From: Geoalkalibacter sp. | GTDB lineage: Bacteria > Desulfobacterota > Desulfuromonadia > Desulfuromonadales > Geoalkalibacteraceae | Direction of reading: 5' to 3' | DNA length: 34,498 nt | NCBI RefSeq assembly: GCF_030604225.1 | Contig: NZ_JAUVWH010000015.1 | Span: 1-34,498 of the forward strand | In this document: in pieces, positions 1 through 11,425 of the stretch | Position numbering within the stretch: position 1 is the stretch's first letter | How the letters are laid out: each line of letters begins with the position of its first letter | Notes under the pieces: model-generated | The model's input: the letters and a program-made list of their open reading frames with translations, nothing else | Databases searched by the model: none | What the model was told of the DNA's origin: nothing | Made by a program: the position numbers and the translations under genes

Positions 1-531
1 CCCCTGGCCGGCCCGGTGGTGGCCGCGGCGGTCATTCTGCCGGAGCGTTTCGACCTGCCCGGATTGACGGATTCGAAAAAGCTTAGCGAAAAGCAGCGCC
101 AAAGACTCTATCCCCAAATTCGCGCGGCGGCGCTGGCGGTGGGTATCGGCGTGGCCTCGGCGGCGGATATCGACCGCCTCAATATCCTGCAGGCCACACT
201 GCAGGCCATGCGTCGGGCCGTCAAGCGGCTGGCGCTGCCCCCCGACTATCTGCTGGTGGACGGCATCACTCCGCTGCCCACCGACATTCCCCAACTCACC
301 CTCAAGCAGGGCGATTCGCGCTCCCTGTCCGTGGCCGCTGCTTCGGTGGTGGCCAAGGTGGTACGCGACCGCATCATGAACGCCTTGGATCGCAGCTATC
401 CCGGCTACGGCTTTGCCGGGCACAAGGGCTATGGCTGCCGCGCGCATCTCGACGCCATCGCCCGCCTGCGGCCCTGTCCCCAGCATCGACGCAGTTTTCG
501 CGGCGTGCGGGAGCACCTGGAGGAGGCGTGA
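1..531 (+). CDS. rnhB: Ribonuclease HII (5' end truncated by window)
   Basis: Frame 1 reads PLAGPVVAAAVILP from base 1, the RNase HII N-terminal motif continuing from outside the window; also LTDSKKLSEKQR, VAAASVVAKVVRDR, YPGYGFAGHKGYG. Confidence 0.95.
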   Translation, partial: PLAGPVVAAAVILPERFDLPGLTDSKKLSEKQRQRLYPQIRAAALAVGIGVASAADIDRLNILQATLQAMRRAVKRLALPPDYLLVDGITPLPTDIPQLTLKQGDSRSLSVAAASVVAKVVRDRIMNALDRSYPGYGFAGHKGYGCRAHLDAIARLRPCPQHRRSFRGVREHLEEA

Positions 532-890
532 CCCTCGCCCGCCAGAGCCTCGGCCGCTGGGGTGAGGAGGCTGCCAGCGCCTTTTTGCAAGAGCGGGGAT
601 TCCAGGTCGTCGCCCGCAACCTGCGCACGCCCCTCGGCGAAATCGATCTGATTGTCCGGCAGGGGCGCGACCTGGTGTTCGTCGAGGTCAAGACGCGGCG
701 CACCGCCCGGTTCGGGGCGCCCCAGGATGCCGTGACCGTCCGCAAGCAGCGCCAGATCATCCGCGCCGCCCAGTGGTATCTGGGCAGCGGCCGCCACGGC
801 GGGTTGCAGCCGCGCTTCGATGTGGTGGCGGTGCTCGCCTCCGCCGCCGGGCCGCGCATCGAGCATATCGCCAATGCCTTTACCCTGTAA
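528..890 (+). CDS. YraN/UPF0102 family endonuclease-like protein
   Basis: GEIDLIVRQGRDLVFVEVKTRR motif; GTG start overlaps the rnhB stop. Confidence 0.88.
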   Translation: MTLARQSLGRWGEEAASAFLQERGFQVVARNLRTPLGEIDLIVRQGRDLVFVEVKTRRTARFGAPQDAVTVRKQRQIIRAAQWYLGSGRHGGLQPRFDVVAVLASAAGPRIEHIANAFTL

Positions 891-908
891 GCCGCACGAG
901 GACCTGCC

Positions 909-2855
909 ATGAATCCGACTTTTGCCAACCTGGGTTATCTGCGCCTGGCCGTGGCGACCCCGGCCCTGCGCGTCGCCGATGTCGCCTTCAACGTCGATGA
1001 AATCCTGCGGGTCCTGGAGGCTCTGCGCGAGGAGGACGTGCAGTTCGCGGTGTTTCCCGAGCTGTGCCTGACGGGCTATTCCTGCGGCGATCTGTTCTAT
1101 CAGGATCTGTTGCTGGAGGCGGGTGTCGCGGCCCTGCCGCGCCTTGCCGAAAAAAGTGGAGAACTGGGCATGGCGATGGTGGTCGGACTGCCGGTGCGCC
1201 ACCAGGGCGCCTTGTACAACTGCGCCGCGTTTCTCGCCGAAGGCCGGGTGCTCGGCTTGGTGCCCAAGACCTTTTTGCCCAATACCAACGAGTTTTACGA
1301 GGAACGCTGGTTTGCCTCGGCCCGCGAAAGCCGGGCCACGGAAGTGCGTCTGGGCGATGTGCCGGTGCCCTTCGGCACCGATTTGCTGTTTCGCTGGCGG
1401 CAGCGTCCCGACTGCCTGGTCGGCATCGAAATCTGCGAGGATCTCTGGGCGGTGCAGCCGCCGAGTTTGGCCCAGGCCCTGGCGGGCGCCACGGTGCTGG
1501 TGAATTGTTCGGCGAGTCCCGAGATCCTCGGCAAGCAGGCGTATCGCCGCGCCCTGGTGCAGTCCCAGGCGGCGCGCTGCCTGGCGGCCTATGCCTACGC
1601 CTCGGCCGGTCCGGGGGAGTCCAGCACCGATCTGGTCTACTCCGGCCATGGCCTGATCGCTGAAAACGGCCAGGTGCTGGCGGAGAGCGAGCGCTTTTGC
1701 TTTGAGGCGCGCTGGGCGATCAGCGATGTGGATCTGCTGCGCCTGAGTCAGGAGCGCCTGCGCAACAACAGTTTTTCCGCCCAGGCAGCGCCCGGAGCCT
1801 GGCGGCTCATCGATTTCTCCTGCGCTGACCGGCCCCTGGCGCGACTGCGCCGCGAGATTCCCGAGCGTCCCTTCGTGCCCAGCGGCGAGGAGGAGCGCAG
1901 CGAGCGCTGCGGCGAGATCTTCGCCCTGCAAACCACCGCCCTGGCCAAGCGCCTGCGGCACACGGGCAGCCGGCAGGTGGTGATCGGCATCTCCGGCGGC
2001 CTGGATTCGACCCTCGCCCTGCTGGTGACGGTGGGGGCCTTCGACAAACTCGGCCTGGAGCGCAAAGGCATCCATGCCCTGACCTTGCCCGGCTTCGGCA
2101 CCACCACGCGGACTCGCGGCAATGCCGAACAGCTCGCGGACCTGCTCGGCGTCAGCTTGCGCGTCATTTCCATCGACGCGGCGGTGCTCCAGCATTTCGC
2201 CGATATCGGGCACGACGGCCTGACCCACGACATCACCTTTGAGAACGCCCAGGCGCGCGAGCGCACCCAAATCCTCATGGACGTGGCCAATCAGGTCGGC
2301 GGGCTGGTCATCGGCACTGGCGATCTTTCCGAGCTGGCCCTGGGCTGGTGCACCTACAACGCCGATCACATGTCCATGTACGGAGTCAATGCCGGGGTGC
2401 CCAAGACCCTGGTGCGCTATCTGGTGGAATGGTGCGCCCACGCCCGGTTCAGCGGCGCCGTGTCCGAGGTTCTGGAGGATATCTGCGCGACGCCGGTGTC
2501 CCCTGAATTGCTGCCGCCCGACGCCAACGGCGACATCCGGCAGAAGACCGAGGAGCAGGTTGGCCCCTACCTGCTGCACGATTTCTTTCTCTTTCAGGCG
2601 GTGCGCATGCAGTTTCCGCCGCGGCGCATCCTGTTTCTCGCCGAACAGGTCTTCGCCGGGCAGTTCAGTCGGTCCGAGCTGCTGAAATGGCTGAGAAATT
2701 TCTATCGCCGCTTTTTCTCCCAGCAGTTCAAGCGCTCCTGTCTGCCCGACGGGCCCAAGATCGGCAGTCTGGCGCTTTCGCCGCGCGGCGACTGGCGCAT
2801 GCCGAGCGATGCGAGCGCCGCCTTGTGGCTGGCCGAACTCGAAGGGCTGGAGTAG
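909..2855 (+). CDS. nadE: Glutamine-dependent NAD+ synthetase (nitrilase domain + synthetase domain)
   Basis: N-terminal nitrilase-like [16 protein letters not shown]-terminal [13 protein letters not shown]-loop, [26 protein letters not shown]. Confidence 0.95.
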   Translation: MNPTFANLGYLRLAVATPALRVADVAFNVDEILRVLEALREEDVQFAVFPELCLTGYSCGDLFYQDLLLEAGVAALPRLAEKSGELGMAMVVGLPVRHQGALYNCAAFLAEGRVLGLVPKTFLPNTNEFYEERWFASARESRATEVRLGDVPVPFGTDLLFRWRQRPDCLVGIEICEDLWAVQPPSLAQALAGATVLVNCSASPEILGKQAYRRALVQSQAARCLAAYAYASAGPGESSTDLVYSGHGLIAENGQVLAESERFCFEARWAISDVDLLRLSQERLRNNSFSAQAAPGAWRLIDFSCADRPLARLRREIPERPFVPSGEEERSERCGEIFALQTTALAKRLRHTGSRQVVIGISGGLDSTLALLVTVGAFDKLGLERKGIHALTLPGFGTTTRTRGNAEQLADLLGVSLRVISIDAAVLQHFADIGHDGLTHDITFENAQARERTQILMDVANQVGGLVIGTGDLSELALGWCTYNADHMSMYGVNAGVPKTLVRYLVEWCAHARFSGAVSEVLEDICATPVSPELLPPDANGDIRQKTEEQVGPYLLHDFFLFQAVRMQFPPRRILFLAEQVFAGQFSRSELLKWLRNFYRRFFSQQFKRSCLPDGPKIGSLALSPRGDWRMPSDASAALWLAELEGLE

Positions 2856-2863
2856 CTTCGCCC

Positions 2864-3700
2864 ATGCCCGGCACTCTCTACATCGTCGCGACGCCCATCG
2901 GCAATCTCGAGGACATCACCCTGCGAGCCCTGCGGATCCTCAAGGAGGTGGCGGTGATCGCCGCCGAGGACACCCGCCACAGTTGCAAGCTGCTCAACCA
3001 TTACGCCATCGCCACGCCCCTGGTGGCTTGCCACGAACACAACGAGGAGGCGCGTGCCGCGCAACTGCTGGCCCGCCTGCGGGACGGCGCGGATGTCGCC
3101 CTGATCAGCGATGCTGGAACGCCGGCCATTTCCGACCCCGGCTATGTGCTGGTGCGATGCTGTCGCGCGGCGGGTATCCGCGTGGAAGCGGTGCCTGGAC
3201 CCTCGGCCGTCACCGCGGCCTTGTCGGTGGCGGGGTTGCCCTGTCATCGCTTTGCTTTCGAGGGATTTCTGCCGGCGAAAAAAAAGGCGCGCGAGGATTT
3301 GCTGCTGGCCCTGCGGGATGAGCCGCGCACCCTGGTCTTCTACGAGGCGCCCCATCGTCTGGCGGAAACCCTGGGCGCCGTGGCGCGGATTTACGGGGTC
3401 GAACGACCAGTGGCGGTGGCCCGCGAGTTGACCAAGAAGCATGAGGAGCTGTTCAGCGGCACCGCCGGGGAGGCCTGCGTCCATTTTGCCGGGGAGGTGC
3501 GCGGCGAGATCGTGCTGCTCATCGCGCCGGGCGAGAAAGCCCAGACCGAGCCGGAGGCGGTGCCCGCCGCCCTGCAACGCCTGGCCGCGGCGGAGGATCT
3601 GCCCCCCGCGGAACTGGTGCGGCGCGTCGCCAAGGCGACCGGCGTGGCGCGCGGCGCGGTTTATCAGGAATATCTCAGGTGGAAGGGGGAGAAGGCATAG
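2864..3700 (+). CDS. rsmI: 16S rRNA (cytidine(1402)-2'-O)-methyltransferase
   Basis: MPGTLYIVATPIGNLEDITLRALRIL, EDTRHSCKLLNHY, SDAGTPAISDPG, FEGFLPAKKKAR. Start set at 2864, inside the longer ORF 2687..3700. Confidence 0.94.
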   Translation: MPGTLYIVATPIGNLEDITLRALRILKEVAVIAAEDTRHSCKLLNHYAIATPLVACHEHNEEARAAQLLARLRDGADVALISDAGTPAISDPGYVLVRCCRAAGIRVEAVPGPSAVTAALSVAGLPCHRFAFEGFLPAKKKAREDLLLALRDEPRTLVFYEAPHRLAETLGAVARIYGVERPVAVARELTKKHEELFSGTAGEACVHFAGEVRGEIVLLIAPGEKAQTEPEAVPAALQRLAAAEDLPPAELVRRVAKATGVARGAVYQEYLRWKGEKA

Positions 3701-3722
3701 GTTTTGTGGGACCTATGGAAAA

Positions 3723-6049
<2,327 letters not shown>

Positions 6050-6102
6050 TTATAGCACAGCGGCCCGGCGGCTTCAATTTATGCCGCACCGCGGCTCAAT
6101 GA

Positions 6103-6131
6103 TTGTCATGCGTTCCGGCATCAGGTAATAT
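6103..6131 (+). promoter_or_regulatory. Candidate sigma70 promoter for the CBS-domain gene
   Basis: TTGTCA (6103-6108) - 17 nt - TAATAT (6126-6131). Confidence 0.5.
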
Positions 6132-6174
6132 TCCCCGGAATTACAATGCCTGTTTCGCTGTACTGGAGAAGGGA

Positions 6175-7437
6175 ATGTCCGAGGACTTACTGTTTCGACT
6201 TGCCGTGCTCGGGGTGTTGTTTGTCCTTTCGGCCTTTTTTTCCGGGTCGGAAACCGCCCTGATGTCCCTGGACAAGCTGCGCGTCAAATACCTGGTCAAG
6301 AAAAAACGCAAGAACGCCGAGCGTCTGGAGGAGCTTCTCGACCAGCCGGAGAGCCTGCTCGGCGCCATTCTGGTCGGCAACAATCTGGTCAATATCGCCG
6401 CCTCGGTGTTTGCCACGGGGCTTTTTGTTTCGCTCTACGGGGAACGCGGCGAACTGCTCACCATTCTGGTACTGACCCCACTGCTGCTGATCTTTGCTGA
6501 AATCTGCCCCAAAACCTACTCGGCGAAAAATCCGGAGCGGGTGTCCTTCTGGGTGCTGCGCCCGATTCTGGCGGTCTTATGGCTGCTGGCGCCGGTCATC
6601 TGGGTGGTGACGCGCATCTCGCGCCTGCTCACCCGCCTGATTCAGGGAGAAGATAAGCCGGGACCGATCCTTTCCGAGGATGAAATCCGCAATATCATTT
6701 CCGTCGGCGAGGAAGCCGGGGTGCTGCCCAAGGAAAACCGGCACATGCTCCACGGCATCTTTGATCTCTCCGCCATCCGCGCTCGCGACATCATGATTCC
6801 GCGCACCGAGGTGGTTGCCATGGAAGCCGGCACCCCCTTCGACGAGGCGCTGGCTTTGGCGCGGGGCGCGCACCATTCACGATTTCCCGTCTATGAAGGC
6901 AGCCTCGACCAGGTCATCGGCATCATCCATTCCAAGGATATCCTGCGCTATGTCGGGCGCCCCCAGGATTTTCGCCTGCGCGAGTCCTGCCGGCCACCCT
7001 ATTTTGTCCCGGAATCCAAGCGCATCGGCACCCTGCTGCAAGCCTTTCGTCGCAAGCGCGCGCATTTGGCTATCGTCGTCGACGAATACGGCGGCATGGA
7101 GGGGATCGTGACCCTGGAGGATATCGTCGAGGAAATCGTCGGGGAAATTCAGGATGAATACGATGCCGAGGAAGTCGAGATCCGCGAGCTTGGCCCACGG
7201 CAGTATCTGGTCGACGGCAGCGTGACCCTGCGGATTCTCAATCGCCGTTTCGGCCTGGAACTCGCCGAGGAGCATGCCAACACCCTGGCTGGTTTTCTCA
7301 TGCACAAAATGGGCGTCATCCCCGAACAGGGTGCGGTCTGCGAGTGCGACGGCCTGGTCTTCACCGTCGTGCGTGTGGTGGAGCGGCGCATCGAGGAGAT
7401 CGAGATGGTGTTGCCCGCCGAGGAAGAAAAAACTTAA
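6175..7437 (+). CDS. CNNM/CBS-domain membrane protein (hemolysin C / CorC-like family)
   Basis: N-terminal SAFFSGSETALMSLDKLRVKYLVKKK, GAILVGNNLVNIAAS; CBS pair (RDIMIPRTEVVAMEAG.., IVVDEYGGMEGIVTLEDIVEEIVGEI). Start at 6175 (GGAG-type RBS) preferred over 6103, which lies in the putative promoter. Confidence 0.88.
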   Translation: MSEDLLFRLAVLGVLFVLSAFFSGSETALMSLDKLRVKYLVKKKRKNAERLEELLDQPESLLGAILVGNNLVNIAASVFATGLFVSLYGERGELLTILVLTPLLLIFAEICPKTYSAKNPERVSFWVLRPILAVLWLLAPVIWVVTRISRLLTRLIQGEDKPGPILSEDEIRNIISVGEEAGVLPKENRHMLHGIFDLSAIRARDIMIPRTEVVAMEAGTPFDEALALARGAHHSRFPVYEGSLDQVIGIIHSKDILRYVGRPQDFRLRESCRPPYFVPESKRIGTLLQAFRRKRAHLAIVVDEYGGMEGIVTLEDIVEEIVGEIQDEYDAEEVEIRELGPRQYLVDGSVTLRILNRRFGLELAEEHANTLAGFLMHKMGVIPEQGAVCECDGLVFTVVRVVERRIEEIEMVLPAEEEKT

Positions 7438-7471
7438 AAATAATTCATTTGTTACGCGACTCCGCCTGTCG

Positions 7472-7498
7472 AGGCCCTCTTTCCGGGGGCCTTTTTTA
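7472..7498 (+). terminator. Rho-independent terminator
   Basis: AGGCCC (7472-7477) / GGGCCT (7487-7492) stem followed by TTTTTT. Confidence 0.8.
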
Positions 7499-7554
7499 TT
7501 GCATGAACAATAAGGCAAGGTCGCAAAAAATCTAAAAAAATTAAAAAAATCTCC

Positions 7555-7583
7555 TTGACACTCCCGGGGGTGGGGGCTATATT
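7555..7583 (+). promoter_or_regulatory. Strong sigma70-type promoter for the dcw cluster (upstream of mraZ)
   Basis: TTGACA (7555-7560) - 17 nt - TATATT (7578-7583); A-rich UP-like tracts at about 7525-7550. Confidence 0.8.
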
Positions 7584-7633
7584 TTTCCCAAAATGTGGGG
7601 AATGGTGTCATTTTCGGCCAAGCAGGGGGTTGG

Positions 7634-8077
7634 GTGAGCTTTACCGGTGAATTTCACAACACCATCGACGCCAAGGGGCGCGTGAGCATTCCGGCAAAAT
7701 TCCGGGAAGTTCTGCGTCAGTTTGGTGACGAGGGGCTCAAGCTCACCAAGAATATGGACGGGGGGCTCTCCGCCTATCCCCTCGAGCGCTGGCAAGCCAT
7801 TGAGAAGGACATTGCCGCTGTTGCCCCGGGTCCGCGCCGCACCGCGCTCAACCGCTTGATTCTCAATCCGGCGGAGAGTTGCGCCTTTGACAAGCAGGGA
7901 CGTATCCAACTCCCTCAGGCCCTTCGCGCCTATGCCGGCTTGGAGCAGGACGTGGTAGTGGTCGGTGGGATCGAGAAAATCGATATTTTCAGTCAGGCGC
8001 GCTACGCCGAGGTCAATCGCGAGTCTCAGGACCTTCTGCGCGCCGATCCTCAGTTCGTCGCCGATCTGGGGCTCTAG
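7634..8077 (+). CDS. mraZ: Transcriptional regulator MraZ
   Basis: FTGEFHNTIDAKGRVSIPAKFREVL and second repeat FDKQGRIQLPQALRAYAGL. GTG start at 7634 (RBS AGGGGG upstream) fits the family N-terminus better than the ORF-track ATG at 7595. Confidence 0.9.
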   Translation: MSFTGEFHNTIDAKGRVSIPAKFREVLRQFGDEGLKLTKNMDGGLSAYPLERWQAIEKDIAAVAPGPRRTALNRLILNPAESCAFDKQGRIQLPQALRAYAGLEQDVVVVGGIEKIDIFSQARYAEVNRESQDLLRADPQFVADLGL

Positions 8078-9034
8078 ATGGGGGCGAGTATCGCCGAGGG
8101 GCATGTGCCGGTGATGCCCAAGGAAGTGCTGGAGTATCTCCAGCCGTCAGGCGGCGGCATTTTCCTCGATGGAACCCTGGGTGGTGCCGGACATGCACGA
8201 TTGATTCTGGAGGCCGCCGCACCCGCCGGGCGTTTGATCGGTCTGGATCGAGACCCGGCCGCATTGGGCCGTGCCCGAAAGCTATTGGCCGACCAGGGCG
8301 CGCGGGTGGTTCTTTTTCATCGCAATTTTGCCGAAATGGCTCAGGTCGCGGCTGAGCTGGGAATCGCCGGAGTCGACGGCATTCTGCTGGATCTCGGGGT
8401 GTCTTCCTATCAGCTGGATGAGGCGGAGCGCGGTTTTTCCTTTCGCAGTGACGCGCCCCTGGACATGCGCATGGACCCCTCGGTCGGCAGCACCGCCGCC
8501 GAAATCCTCGAAAGCGCCGAAGAGCGCGAGCTTGAACGAATTTTTCGCGATTTTGGGGAGGAGCGCTTTGCCCGGCGCATCGCGCGCCGTGTAGTGGAGA
8601 TTCGCCGCACCCAACCTTTGCGCACCACCAGCGAACTGGCCGAGTTGGTGCGCGAAACGGTGCCCGGCGGCAAGGTGCCGGGCCGGATTCACCCCGCCAC
8701 GCGGGTCTTTCAGGCACTCAGGATCTTTGTCAACGACGAATTGCGGCACGTGGAGGAGGGCTTGCGCCAAGCCGTCGATCTGCTGCTGCCGGGGGGGCGG
8801 CTGGTGGTCATCAGCTTTCACTCCCTGGAGGACCGCATCGTCAAGCATTATTTTCGCGAGGAAGCGCGCGGCTGCATCTGCCCGCCGCGGGTTCCGCGCT
8901 GTGTGTGCGGGCATCTGCCGCGGGTCGAATTGTTGACCCGGCGCGGCGTGCGGCCCGCCGCGGAGGAAGTCGAAGCCAATTCCCGGTCGCGTAGCGCGGT
9001 GTTGCGGGCCGTGCGACGGCTGCCTTCGTCTTGA
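8078..9034 (+). CDS. rsmH: 16S rRNA (cytosine(1402)-N4)-methyltransferase
   Basis: GHVPVMPKEVLEYL, FLDGTLGGAGHARLIL, LDLGVSSYQLDEAERGFSFRSDAPLDMRMD, VISFHSLEDRIVKHYFR. Confidence 0.97.
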   Translation: MGASIAEGHVPVMPKEVLEYLQPSGGGIFLDGTLGGAGHARLILEAAAPAGRLIGLDRDPAALGRARKLLADQGARVVLFHRNFAEMAQVAAELGIAGVDGILLDLGVSSYQLDEAERGFSFRSDAPLDMRMDPSVGSTAAEILESAEERELERIFRDFGEERFARRIARRVVEIRRTQPLRTTSELAELVRETVPGGKVPGRIHPATRVFQALRIFVNDELRHVEEGLRQAVDLLLPGGRLVVISFHSLEDRIVKHYFREEARGCICPPRVPRCVCGHLPRVELLTRRGVRPAAEEVEANSRSRSAVLRAVRRLPSS

Positions 9035-9054
9035 AGTGACCGACAGGAGAGACC

Positions 9055-9372
9055 ATGGCCCATTCCCTTCCCCAACTTTTACCCTCCGGCGTGCGGCTGA
9101 GTCTGACGCGTCCACGTCTGTTGCCGCTGCTGCTGTTTGTCGGCCTGGTGCTGGTGATCTCGCTTTTCTTCGTCTGGTCGCGCATCCAGGTTTTTCAGCT
9201 CAAGTACGAGATTTCCACCTTGGAGACGACTCTGCGCGAGGCGCAGCAGGAGGAGCGGCAGCTGCGTCTGGAAGTGGCCAGCTTGCGCAACCCCTCGCGC
9301 ATTGAAAGTATCGCCCGCACCAAGCTGGGCTTGCGTCAGCCCCTGCCCGAACAGATCATCAACGTGCGCTGA
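9055..9372 (+). CDS. ftsL: Cell division protein FtsL
   Basis: 105 aa, one TM then coiled coil (YEISTLETTLREAQQEERQLRLEVASLRNPSRIESIARTKLGL); syntenic position between rsmH and ftsI. Confidence 0.78.
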   Translation: MAHSLPQLLPSGVRLSLTRPRLLPLLLFVGLVLVISLFFVWSRIQVFQLKYEISTLETTLREAQQEERQLRLEVASLRNPSRIESIARTKLGLRQPLPEQIINVR

Positions 9373-9401
9373 GTCTTGATGAGAAAGGACCCTCCTGAAA
9401 A

Positions 9402-11393
9402 GTGGCTGCTATCCGACCCAACCAAAGTGTCGAGAACGTGGAACGCTGGTTCCGCCTGCGGCTGCGCCTGGTCGGCGTCCTGTTTCTGGCAGCCTTCGCG
9501 GTGGTGGTGGGTCGCGCCTATTACCTTCAGGTACGCAATGGCGAGATGTGGCAAAAACGCGCCGAGCAGCAGTTTCAGCGCGCCGTTCCCCTGGCCCCGC
9601 AACGGGGCACCATCTTTGACCGCAACGGCGAGGAAATGGCGGTCAGCCTCGAAAATGATTCCATCTATGCCGATCCGAGCCGCCTGAAGGATGTCGCGGA
9701 AACCGCGCGCCAGCTGGCCCAGGCTTTGGAACTCAAGGCGTCCGATCTGCAGAAAAAACTCAGCGGGCCGCGCGGATTTGTGTGGGTGAAGCGCCGAGTG
9801 ACGCCGGCGGAAAGCGAGCGGGTCAAAGCCTTGAGTCTGGCGGGCATCGGCTTCATCAAGGAGCACAAGCGCTATTATCCCAATGCGGAGATCGGTGCGC
9901 AGCTGATCGGCTTCACCGGGCTTGATCCCCAGGGCCTTGAGGGTTTGGAACTCGCCTACGACGGTTTCCTGCTCGGTGACGGTGGCTACCTGCTGATGGA
10001 GCAGGACGCCCTGGGGCGCGGTATGACCGCCGGCAACAACGTCGTGCGCGAAGGCGATCTCGGCCACAGCCTCTATCTGACCATCGACCGCAACCTGCAA
10101 TTTTTGGTGGAAAAGGAGCTGGCGGCGCAGGTTAAGGCCATGCGTGCCCGGGCCGGCACGGTGGTGATGCTGGATCCGGCCACGGGGCGTGTGTTGGCCA
10201 TGGCCAGCCAGCCCGACTACAACCCCAATATGTTCTGGAAGTACAAGCCGGCCCAATGGCGCAATCGCGCCATCGGCGATTCCCTGGAACCGGGTTCGAC
10301 CTTCAAGATTTTTCTGTTGGCGGCCGCGCTGGAGCAGGGCGTGGTCAAGAAAAACCAGACCATCTACTGCGAAAACGGCAAATTTCGCGTCGGCGGGCGC
10401 ACCATCAACGATCATAAGCCCTACAAGAATCTGACGGTGCCCGAAATCCTCAAGGTCAGCTCCAACATCGGCACGGCCAAGATTGCCAAGTCGCTGGAGC
10501 GCGAACGTTTTCATCACTACATCGAGCGGTTCGGTTTCGGCGCCCAGACGGGCATCGACCTGCCCGGCGAGGCGATCGGCCTGGTGCGCAATCCGTCCCA
10601 GTGGTTTGAGATCGACCTGGCCGCCATCTCCTTCGGCCAGGGGATCAGCGTCACGCCCATGCAATTGGCGGCGGCCACGGCCGCCATTGCCAATGGGGGA
10701 ACCCTGATGCGTCCCTACCTGGTGGAGAAGATCGTCGACAGCCGTGGCCAGGTGGTGCGTCAGCAGGCGCCCACCGCCGTGCGTCGCGTGGTGTCGCGGG
10801 AAACCGCCGAACTGGTGCGCGAGATGATGGCGACGGTCACCGAAACCGGCGGCACCGGCACCCTCGCGGCGGTACCGGGTTTTCGCGTCGCGGGCAAGAC
10901 CGGCACGGCGCAGAAGGTCGATCCCGTGACCGGTGGTTATTCCGTGGACAAGCGGGTGTCCTCTTTTGTCGGTTTTGTGCCGGCCGAGGATCCGAAGGTC
11001 GTCATGGTCGTGGTGCTCGACGAACCTCAGGAGCATACCTATGGCGGCCTGGTGGCCGCGCCGGTGTTTTCGCGCATTGCGACGCCGGCCTTGATTCACC
11101 TGGGCGTCTCGCCGACCACGCCCAAGGGGGAAAGCCCTCTGCCGCCGGTGGTGGAGGCGCGCAACCTGACGCCTCTGGCGCCGCTCATCGAGCCGGAACC
11201 CGGGGGCGAGGGGCCGGGGCGCATGCCGGATCTGACCGGCATGAGTTATCGCCAGGTGCTGCAAGTCATGGAGCGTACCGGCCTCAATATCCGCCTGGAG
11301 GGATCGGGGCGGGTGGTGGAGCAGGTGCCGCGCTTCGGTGAGCCGATTCGTTATGATTCCGAGGTGCGCGTGCGCCTCGCCAGTTCGTCTTAA
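9402..11393 (+). CDS. ftsI: Penicillin-binding transpeptidase FtsI/PBP3-like with a C-terminal PASTA domain
   Basis: PGSTFKIF (SxxK), SSNIGT (SxN), AGKTGTAQK (KTG); C-terminal MPDLTGMSYRQVLQVMERTGLNIRLEGSGRVVEQVP is PASTA-like. Confidence 0.93.
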   Translation: MAAIRPNQSVENVERWFRLRLRLVGVLFLAAFAVVVGRAYYLQVRNGEMWQKRAEQQFQRAVPLAPQRGTIFDRNGEEMAVSLENDSIYADPSRLKDVAETARQLAQALELKASDLQKKLSGPRGFVWVKRRVTPAESERVKALSLAGIGFIKEHKRYYPNAEIGAQLIGFTGLDPQGLEGLELAYDGFLLGDGGYLLMEQDALGRGMTAGNNVVREGDLGHSLYLTIDRNLQFLVEKELAAQVKAMRARAGTVVMLDPATGRVLAMASQPDYNPNMFWKYKPAQWRNRAIGDSLEPGSTFKIFLLAAALEQGVVKKNQTIYCENGKFRVGGRTINDHKPYKNLTVPEILKVSSNIGTAKIAKSLERERFHHYIERFGFGAQTGIDLPGEAIGLVRNPSQWFEIDLAAISFGQGISVTPMQLAAATAAIANGGTLMRPYLVEKIVDSRGQVVRQQAPTAVRRVVSRETAELVREMMATVTETGGTGTLAAVPGFRVAGKTGTAQKVDPVTGGYSVDKRVSSFVGFVPAEDPKVVMVVVLDEPQEHTYGGLVAAPVFSRIATPALIHLGVSPTTPKGESPLPPVVEARNLTPLAPLIEPEPGGEGPGRMPDLTGMSYRQVLQVMERTGLNIRLEGSGRVVEQVPRFGEPIRYDSEVRVRLASSS

Positions 11394-11425
11394 AGCTTTT
11401 GACTTTTTCCGACAGGAATAGGAAA

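Noticed and set aside
429-2579. 716-aa minus-strand ORF opposite nadE
   Set aside because: Antisense to conserved nadE; spurious open frame from GC-biased codon usage.
9336-11264. 642-aa minus-strand ORF opposite ftsI
   Set aside because: Antisense to a gene with all three transpeptidase motifs; no independent support.
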